Shown piece after piece: positions 1 through 6,398 of a stretch of 11,874 bases of DNA. Position 1 is the stretch's first letter. Every line of letters begins with the position of its first letter. Under the pieces are notes generated by a model that worked only from the letters and a program-made list of their open reading frames with translations, was not told where the DNA came from and did no database searches. The DNA is from CAYJDR01 sp964368965 (GTDB taxonomy: Bacteria > Chrysiogenota > Deferribacteres > Deferribacterales > Mucispirillaceae), in contig CAYJDR010000053.1 in NCBI GenBank assembly GCA_964368965.1, positions 1-11,874 of the forward strand, in the 5' to 3' direction. The translations under genes and the position numbers were made by a program.

Positions 1-2500
1 GATAGCCTTTGACGTCTGTACCTGAGTGGATATTTTTATCATTGATATAAACATCTTCTTTATTACCTGTAGTTGACGTATCCATTCTTGAATATGTTGT
101 ATCATTAATATCAAGTTGTTGAATATCAGAGCCGACCTTGCTTGTCTCCATTCTCGAGTGATTGAAATCATCAATATCTTTCTGCATGAGTTGTTGTCCA
201 CTTGTTGCAGTCATGTTTACAATCTCGCCTTTGTCATTAAAAGCTACGCTACCCTCAAACGTACGTCCGTCTGCTGTGGATAATTGACCTTGATAAGTCG
301 ATTGCTCGCCTGTAGATAAAAATTTGCCACCAGCTTCCATAGTTATGCCACCTAGTTGAGTATCTTTACCAAGTACAGTTTCGCTATTTTTGAGTTCGCT
401 ACCAACATAGTTTTCAGTTATCTTATTGTTGTTTTCATCAAGATAGCTTCTTGACATATCTGTACCATTGTATCTATCTGTGTACTCAACGCCGTTAGCA
501 GAATACGTATGTGAGCCATAAGTGTTACCTTGTGCATCTTGTGAAAATCTGTAAAATCCTCCGCCTTCTTTCGATACTGCTGCGAATTGTCCGTTTTCAT
601 CATACTTAAACGTCGATGTTACTGCTCCATCTTGAGATGTTGACGTATTATTAGACGTATCAATGCTCCAGTTTTTGCCGTCTCTAATACCTGAAGCGGT
701 AACGTTTGTAATGTCTCCGTTGCTATCTAAACCAACGCTATTCATTTTCAAGCCAACCATTTGATTAGCTAAAGTCTGCGACATTCCATCTTTTGCGAAC
801 TCGTTAGCCATATCTTGTGTGATAATGTTGCCTGTTTTTTGGAACTCTGCGTATTCTTGCGTATTCATACCGAGTGAATTTGCCATTGTGTTGCCACCAA
901 TAACATTACCTGCAGATGTGCCACCTGTGACTTGTGATACAGCCATATTATTGCCGATAGCGTCAATTTGTTGGTTAGCACTATATGCTCTCGATTGACC
1001 AGCTTGCGACTGTGCATGACCTGTGCCATGTACATAACTAGCTTGGTTTGCAACACCTGGCATATTAGCAATATCAGCGTGCCCAAAGTCTTGCCCAGCT
1101 TCATTCATCAGTTTACCTTGCCCAGCAGTTCCAATGTGTTCAGCTCCTGCGTTAGCAGCACCTTTTGCACCCATTGCAAGTTGGTTGCCCATTTGACTCA
1201 TTGCAAACGCATTCGCTTTCGTTATTGCTCCAGCAATCGCTACCGCAAGCCCCATCGACATCCACCGCCCTTGACCGTACAATGATACTGCGTCTGCCGC
1301 TGTGTTCGGTATATCGAACATTTGATTTAACCCGTAACCTGTTTCACGCATTATTGCGAACAGGTTATGCACTTCATGCTGATATTGCATATCCATGAAC
1401 GTATCTATCGCTTGCCACAATACCATCATTACAAACATGCCAACGTAATATGACATAGTCCTTGCAGGTGCTATCCACATAAACGCAATCAGAAAAGGGA
1501 ATATCCCGATCATCATGCCGAACATCATACCTTTCAAACGTGGTAGAGCCTTTTCTGCCATGAACGCTTGAGAAGCGTTTTTCTTGTTCATATCAGCAAG
1601 CATGGTGTTTAACATTCCACCCTCGCTCATCGCAACCCATGCTGTTAAATATGAGCGTAAGAACACGTTTGTGTTTGACGCTGGCACAATGTTTGCACTA
1701 AAAATGTTGTTCATAGTAGCGGTGCAGTTATCAACAGGCATACCACTAGCTTCACATTTTACCTTTAAGCTATCGTTGATAGCAGATGTATTAAGCTGTG
1801 CATCTATCGTTGCATAAGCAGTTGCACAAGGTTGTGTTTGTGTTGTACGAATACCGCCAACATCTGAAACAACTGTTGTGTAACGTGTCATAGTTTCAGA
1901 TTTTATATCAGCCCATAAGTTTGTAGATGAGTGCAACTTTTGTTCGCTTATCCAACCATATGTTAAATCAGGTATAACGCATGAGTTCCAATAGTTCGAC
2001 ATCGACTCAAACGTATAAGGCTGTCTTTGAAAAAACGACTCTGCAACATCATCATAGCTTGCTAAGAGTTCATATCCTTTGCCTTTACCAATTAGTCCAT
2101 AAGGTATAATTGGTTGCATTAGCGTTTCGATTAGCTCGACAGAGTCTCGTTCAATAGAGTTCTGCATTTGTGCTAGTTTAGCCATAATGGTTGGTACACT
2201 TCCAGCAGTCTCAAATGTATTGGTCGGTAAATCATGCACAACAACTTCTGTTTGCATTCTCGTTAGCGTTAGTGTTATTATTGCTGCAAATAACATAGAT
2301 ACAGCAAACGCAATAACATTGCCCTTACCATTAACGTTTTGCGACACGAAGTAGAACGAGCCGAACGCAATACCTGCAACCGCAAGTGTAGCAATCAAAC
2401 CATAGTAGCCAGAACCAGGAGCAAACATCATTGATACGAACTTAAACGCACGTAAAATATATTCGTATTCGCTATACGTATAAATAACTACTTGTTCCAT
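1..2500 (-). CDS. traG: TraG, mating-pair formation/stabilisation protein, N-terminal 833 residues
   Basis: The frame is open from the ATG at 2500 to the window edge (833 codons plus one base). The first about 435 residues form the TraG N-terminal membrane domain: hydrophobic segments near 34-53, 62-79, 324-345, 349-366 and 413-430, with a periplasmic-type loop between the second and third (about 80-320; cysteines 174, 225, 249, 259). After residue 435 the protein becomes soluble, rich in Ala/Gly/Gln and then Asn/Asp/Ser/Gly, as in the large periplasmic part of TraG. F TraG (about 940 residues) is needed for pilus assembly through its N-terminal part and for mating-pair stabilisation through its C-terminal part. 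Position after traH fits. No clear Shine-Dalgarno is seen; the start overlaps the traH stop as TAATG. Imperfect short repeats occur near the edge (residues 775-833). Confidence 0.91.
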   Translation of the reverse strand, partial: MEQVVIYTYSEYEYILRAFKFVSMMFAPGSGYYGLIATLAVAGIAFGSFYFVSQNVNGKGNVIAFAVSMLFAAIITLTLTRMQTEVVVHDLPTNTFETAGSVPTIMAKLAQMQNSIERDSVELIETLMQPIIPYGLIGKGKGYELLASYDDVAESFFQRQPYTFESMSNYWNSCVIPDLTYGWISEQKLHSSTNLWADIKSETMTRYTTVVSDVGGIRTTQTQPCATAYATIDAQLNTSAINDSLKVKCEASGMPVDNCTATMNNIFSANIVPASNTNVFLRSYLTAWVAMSEGGMLNTMLADMNKKNASQAFMAEKALPRLKGMMFGMMIGIFPFLIAFMWIAPARTMSYYVGMFVMMVLWQAIDTFMDMQYQHEVHNLFAIMRETGYGLNQMFDIPNTAADAVSLYGQGRWMSMGLAVAIAGAITKANAFAMSQMGNQLAMGAKGAANAGAEHIGTAGQGKLMNEAGQDFGHADIANMPGVANQASYVHGTGHAQSQAGQSRAYSANQQIDAIGNNMAVSQVTGGTSAGNVIGGNTMANSLGMNTQEYAEFQKTGNIITQDMANEFAKDGMSQTLANQMVGLKMNSVGLDSNGDITNVTASGIRDGKNWSIDTSNNTSTSQDGAVTSTFKYDENGQFAAVSKEGGGFYRFSQDAQGNTYGSHTYSANGVEYTDRYNGTDMSRSYLDENNNKITENYVGSELKNSETVLGKDTQLGGITMEAGGKFLSTGEQSTYQGQLSTADGRTFEGSVAFNDKGEIVNMTATSGQQLMQKDIDDFNHSRMETSKVGSDIQQLDINDTTYSRMDTSTTGNKEDVYINDKNIHSGTDVKGY

Positions 2501-3921
2501 TATTGCACCGTAGAAATAGTATTATGCATTAATATCGACTTTGTGCGAACATCACGTATGACAGAGCTTTCACTTTCCATTTGCTTTGAGAACTCAAACA
2601 CATTATTCATACTAGCCATTGCACTATTATATTCATGACGGAAGAAATCCATTTTTGCGTCAATAACTCTTTCATACTCGGTTAGTGCATTTAACAGTTT
2701 ATCAATATAGATTTTTTGTGCATTAGTTCTTGTCCTCAATTCACGCATAACGTACTTGATATTTAGCTGTAGCCTTTTGATAGAGCCGTATGCATAACCT
2801 GCTGCAACAATATCTTTAAGCATTGGTTGCATACCTGTCAAATAGCCATGCCCTGCAATACTAGCAGACGCTAGATATGAATAAACAGGCACATCAGCAG
2901 AGTTTATAAACGACATCATGCTTGCATCAATAGCTACTTTACGTTGTGTATCATCAGTTAATGCGTCGATTATCGCAAGTAGTGCATCATCTGCCCTTGT
3001 TGCGATAGGTGTTGCCGAGTCTACAGTGCAAGCTGTGCTACCTGCATCTTGTTTTGGTACAGGTTGGTATGTATATTGTTGTAAATCATAATCACTTGCA
3101 CAGCCCGTAACGGCTATCACTTCGCCATCGTTTACGTTGCCAACAAGCCCTTTATGTTGAATATCGCCAAACAATGCACGCATAACGTTTGCTTCGTCTT
3201 GTGTTAGCAATTTAACATCATCATGTGCAAGCGTATCGAGTAAATAGCCGTCAGTTTTTAAGATTTTATTAACTACAGTATCATGTATTTTTGCATCTAT
3301 TATTTTTGTTGTTTCTGTGGTTAAATTGTTTTCAACTTGAGCAGTTCTACCCAGCCAATCACTAGTAAATCCTGTTACTAAATTTGAGCCAGCTGTTGTT
3401 ATCGCATCGACTTTTGAAGTCAAAGCTGAAGCGTCGCCTTGAGTTACTATTGTGACAAGCCCTTCAGCTGCTGCACACTCATCAAGTGATAATTGGTTTA
3501 GTTGGTCGATTAATGCTTGTACACTTTCGATAGTATCGCCAAATTGCGTTGATAATGCCTTTAACCCTAATGAAAACAAAACGTATTCAGCATTCTTTAA
3601 AACTGACTCTGCTCTCGATACCATATAGTCAAAATCTAAGAATGAAGCACCACCAAAAAAAGTATCAATACCACCGCAACCAACTGAAACAGACGGTAAC
3701 GCTATCGACATAAGCGGTGTATTTTTCGTAGATATTCTTTGAGTAAAACCACCAGCAATAAAATAGTGTGCCGATTGTGTTTCAAATGCTGTTGGATTTG
3801 TATGCACAGTATTGCCATAAAAATCGTCAAGCCAACTAGCATATACACTTGAACTGCATAAAAATGATATAACTAATACCTTACTGCACAGGGCGGATAG
3901 ATTTCGCAAAGTTCCTTTCAT
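2500..3921 (-). CDS. traH: TraH, F-type periplasmic pilus-assembly protein
   Basis: This protein has 473 residues, close to F TraH (about 458). A signal peptide (1-28, ending SVYA) is followed by the family blocks SWLDDFYG, VGCGGIDTFFGGASFLDF (80-97), a segment around LTQDEANVMRALFGDI (239-254), and a long helical C-terminus (about 385-460) likely to form coiled coil. Four cysteines remain in the mature form (82, 149, 274, 298), possible disulfides for the neighbouring TraF domain. TraH is a periplasmic/outer-membrane-associated factor needed for pilus assembly in F. The start is supported by AAAGGAG 6 nt upstream of the ATG and by the signal peptide. It puts the first 41 nt inside the end of traF. 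The TAA stop shares its last A with the traG start codon. Confidence 0.94.
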   Translation of the reverse strand: MKGTLRNLSALCSKVLVISFLCSSSVYASWLDDFYGNTVHTNPTAFETQSAHYFIAGGFTQRISTKNTPLMSIALPSVSVGCGGIDTFFGGASFLDFDYMVSRAESVLKNAEYVLFSLGLKALSTQFGDTIESVQALIDQLNQLSLDECAAAEGLVTIVTQGDASALTSKVDAITTAGSNLVTGFTSDWLGRTAQVENNLTTETTKIIDAKIHDTVVNKILKTDGYLLDTLAHDDVKLLTQDEANVMRALFGDIQHKGLVGNVNDGEVIAVTGCASDYDLQQYTYQPVPKQDAGSTACTVDSATPIATRADDALLAIIDALTDDTQRKVAIDASMMSFINSADVPVYSYLASASIAGHGYLTGMQPMLKDIVAAGYAYGSIKRLQLNIKYVMRELRTRTNAQKIYIDKLLNALTEYERVIDAKMDFFRHEYNSAMASMNNVFEFSKQMESESSVIRDVRTKSILMHNTISTVQ

Positions 3922-5137
3922 CTGTTTCTCCTTTGATGTATTTTATTGTTTTATATAATCGTTCTTCGATTTCATCTGCTGTTGTTATGCCTGAAGCAAT
4001 CGGTAATGATTTTTGAGTGTTCCTATCAACAAGTATGATTGCAGGAACAGTTGTAACCCCAAAGCGTTGCATACCATCAGGTGACTGGTCGCCGTCAATA
4101 TACTTGACAGGCCAACCAGTCTCGCTCTCAAAGTATTGAACAATAGGTGCTTGTGCAGCACAATATTTGCAATCGACTTTGTAGAAGTATAGCAAGCCAA
4201 AACGATCCCTGTTTTGAGATAGATAGTCACGTCTTATACGTGTTTGCTCTGCATGTAGCACGTTTTGTCCGTAGCCACTTGTTGGATACCATGCATCGTT
4301 CGTTGATGCTGGATTGAGTTGCCCCCATAAACTACCCACGCTTGCAAACTCTGTAGAGCGGTCAAACATGACATCACGCAAACGTGCGTATGTGTCGAAG
4401 TTTTGCAAAGTTCTATCGCTCATTGCAACTTCTTCAACTTGTGTAAACAGTTCTTTGAACTCTTGAACGTGCATTGAAGATACACGCTCCCACGGCACAT
4501 CAGGCATAATTACAGGCGGATACTTTTTTTCTGTGGTTGTTTCAGTTTCATTATCTTTAGCTATGACTTCATCTTTATATTTATACCACCCCGCACTTTC
4601 TTGAGAGCCATAAAATCCGTCATTCGCATAAGCCGATTTAACAAAAGCAATAGGGTAGACTATGCGTTTAATATCGGCGTATGGAACAAAGCCCCAATAC
4701 TTGCTGTCGTAGCTGTTTTTGTCTGTGCCAATCATAAAGTAGCTATCTTCAGGAACGATACCGTTGTATGCTTTGTATGTTAGTTTTTCGCCTTTCGATG
4801 TTTCAAACAAAGTCAAAGTCGATATAACTTTATTGTCACAAAGATATGCAATAGAGCCGTTGTCATTTTGTACTGTAGTTAAGTGTTGGTTAGGCATACA
4901 CGCAACCATTTTGACTACATTTGAGCCTTTATCAAATAATTGGTTATCAGGTATTTCAAACAATACAAAACTATCTAGTGTAACCTTGTGTTTATGTACT
5001 TGATTATGCGTGTAAAACGTAAATCCAACGCTATTAGATGTGTTTATCCCAAAGTGTGAAAATAGTGCCACTATTGATAATATGAACATAAAAAACAGTA
5101 TCAATGGTGTAAGTTTGTTAAACACTTTCTTTATCAT
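3881..5137 (-). CDS. traF: S26 signal-peptidase-like domain fused to TraF (thioredoxin fold)
   Basis: This 418-residue protein has two modules. Residues 1-165 are an S26 peptidase of the RP4 TraF/SXT TrhF type: a membrane anchor (about 11-29); INTSNSVGFTFY (31-42), aligning with the family's 'NxSxSxPxGxY' so that Ser36 is the probable nucleophile; VVKMVACMP (74-82), with Lys76 as probable general base; and GIVPEDSYFMIGTDKNSYDSKYWG (126-149). Residues about 178-405 are F-type TraF: SAGWYKY near the start, LLYFYKVDCKYCAAQAP with CXXC at Cys323/Cys326, and TTVPA with cis-Pro365. S26 enzymes of this group mature and in RP4 cyclise the pilin; CXXC-bearing TraF is likely to handle disulfides. Both modules would face the periplasm. 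The ATG overlaps the preceding stop (ATGA), with GGAGG 7 nt upstream. The linker contains AYA (169-171), a possible processing site. Confidence 0.92.
   Translation of the reverse strand: MIKKVFNKLTPLILFFMFILSIVALFSHFGINTSNSVGFTFYTHNQVHKHKVTLDSFVLFEIPDNQLFDKGSNVVKMVACMPNQHLTTVQNDNGSIAYLCDNKVISTLTLFETSKGEKLTYKAYNGIVPEDSYFMIGTDKNSYDSKYWGFVPYADIKRIVYPIAFVKSAYANDGFYGSQESAGWYKYKDEVIAKDNETETTTEKKYPPVIMPDVPWERVSSMHVQEFKELFTQVEEVAMSDRTLQNFDTYARLRDVMFDRSTEFASVGSLWGQLNPASTNDAWYPTSGYGQNVLHAEQTRIRRDYLSQNRDRFGLLYFYKVDCKYCAAQAPIVQYFESETGWPVKYIDGDQSPDGMQRFGVTTVPAIILVDRNTQKSLPIASGITTADEIEERLYKTIKYIKGETDERNFAKSIRPVQ
3928..3933 (-). promoter_or_regulatory. Ribosome binding site deciding the traH start
   Basis: AAGGAG (within AAAGGAG) 6 nt before the ATG at 3921, located inside traF. 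It supports a true 41-nt overlap between traF and traH rather than a later start. Confidence 0.82.
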
Positions 5138-6386
5138 TTCAAGCCCTCCAAGTCGTTTACAACTTCGCCTTGTATCTTCGCAGGGTCAAGTGTTGTTGTC
5201 ATTTCTTCTGTCATCTTTTCAGCCATTTCAGCACCCATTTTTTCAGCGTACGCTTGCATTGCTGGGTGGTCTGATATTCCTAACGCTCCAAGCTCTTGCA
5301 ACTGTTCAGGCGAAAAGCCGCCACAACTAGGGCTTTCAGGAGTTCCCCAACCCTCGCCAAGCAAATCTTTACCAGCAATCACAAATGCTTTTTGAAACTC
5401 GTCACTAAAACAGCAATGTGTAATCTTCTTTTGCACACAATACTTGCCAAGCCACTTTTCAGTACAGTATTCACCAATTTGAACACATGCGTCATCGTTG
5501 CGTTGCACCCATAGTTGCTTTTCATCAGGCGAGCAAACGTTTTGGTCATATGCTTCTGACGCTTCAATATCTGCTGCACTCATACTTTGACAACATTGAA
5601 AATATAACGTCTGTGTTCCTGGTGTTCTGCAACGCATGTCGCTCCCTGGGAATATTATCAATTGGTCAGCACAACTTCCGTCAGCATTAACTGTTCCGTT
5701 ATTGTTATAGTCGTTTGCTCCTTGCTCCGTTTCTTCTTCGTTTTGTGTGTAGTTGCCGCCACTTGACATATCATGGCAATCATAAGGCGAACACTCATAC
5801 TTGCCAGCGTTAAGTACGCATGGTTGGTCTGTGTGAGGACAAGTGTAAACTGTTTCAAATTCTTGAGTGCATTNNNNNNNNNNNNNNNNNNNNNNNNNNN
5901 NNNNNNNNNNNNNNNNNNNNNNNNNNNNNNNNNNNNNNNNNNNNNNNNNNNNNNNNNNNNNNNNNNNNNNNNNCATGGTTGGTCTGTGTGAGGACAAGTG
6001 TAAACTGTTTCAAATTCTTGAGTGCATTGCATTCTATTGCCTTCATATTGTCCATACATCAACCAGTGATCCATTGCACTTTTTTGCCAGCCAGCGTGTC
6101 CTTGGTGGATTAAAACGTATGCGTTTGGATCGTATAACAAATAGTAATGCTCATTCAAATTTGTGTATGTAACAAGTTCAGGTTTACATGTTGTTTCAAC
6201 ATTACAGCTTGTTTTTTCAATAGGGCATATGTCTGTTTCATTATTGTCAACATCTGTTCCAACTGAACATGACTGAAAACCTATCACGCCGAATACGTCA
6301 AGTGAGCCATCTGTGCATGAATTGTTGTTTGCGTATGCAATTGTTGCAAATAATGTTATTGATATTGAAATGATTATTTTTTTCAT
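5134..6386 (-). CDS. traN: Exported Cys-rich protein with TraN C-terminal domain (interrupted by assembly gap)
   Basis: Read literally, the frame breaks at a 100-N gap (5874-5973). The gap is flanked by two identical 55-bp copies, and merging them (removing 155 bases) joins both halves into one 365-residue protein. The start at 6386 follows AAGGAG by 6 nt and gives a signal peptide (1-19, ending IAYA). An upstream ATG at 6419 overlaps the previous gene and is unlikely. Residues 76-118 resemble the 'YL..NPDV...HY..yG..EGR' motif of large secreted proteins. Residues about 187-315 match the TraN C-terminal domain: QCCQ, CSPDEKQL, IGEYCTEKWLGKYCVQKK, THCCF, then GWGTPESPSCGGFSPEQLQ, very close to F TraN in order and spacing. 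There are 21 cysteines. The stop overlaps the next start (ATGA). The gene probably provides the conserved part of the mating-pair adhesin, separate from the upstream protein. Confidence 0.85.
5144..5149 (-). promoter_or_regulatory. Ribosome binding site of the S26-TraF fusion gene
   Basis: GGAGGG 6 nt before the ATG at 5137, within the last codons (Glu-Gly) of the upstream gene. Confidence 0.8.
5819..5873. repeat. 55-bp direct repeat, left copy at gap edge (contig-end overlap)
   Basis: These 55 bases, beginning catggttggtctgtg and ending cttgagtgcatt, are identical to 5974-6028 and abut the N run. On the minus strand both copies encode CTQEFETVYTCPHTDQP, but in different frames relative to the literal sequence. 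The exact length of 55 and the position at both contig ends point to a shared de Bruijn k-mer rather than a biological duplication. Confidence 0.93.
5874..5973. other. Scaffold gap of 100 N
   Basis: This is a run of exactly 100 N, the usual placeholder for a gap of unknown size between contigs. It lies inside the TraN C-terminal-domain gene. Because identical 55-bp sequences sit on both sides, the real gap is probably negative: the contigs overlap. The apparent frame change in this gene should not be read as a mutation. Confidence 0.97.
5974..6028. repeat. 55-bp direct repeat, right copy at gap edge (contig-end overlap)
   Basis: This is the second copy of the 55-bp sequence at 5819-5873, starting at the first base after the N run. 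Merging the two copies and deleting the Ns removes 155 bases (2 mod 3), which is the shift needed to bring the two reading frames of the gene into register. Confidence 0.93.
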
Positions 6387-6392
6387 TGATAA

Positions 6393-6398
6393 CTCCTT
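6393..6398 (-). promoter_or_regulatory. Ribosome binding site of the second traN-type gene
   Basis: AAGGAG overlaps the TAA stop of the upstream gene and lies 6 nt before the ATG at 6386. It favours this start over the ATG at 6419. Confidence 0.85.

Noticed and set aside
3858..3860. Cys22 of TraH as a lipoprotein acylation site
   Set aside because: The residues before it (ISFLC) do not fit a lipobox, and an ordinary signal peptidase I site (SVYA) follows at residue 28.
5819..6028. Biological tandem duplication or phase-variable frameshift in the second traN-type gene
   Set aside because: The copies are identical, exactly 55 bp, and each touches the N run; merging restores the frame. An assembly overlap is simpler.
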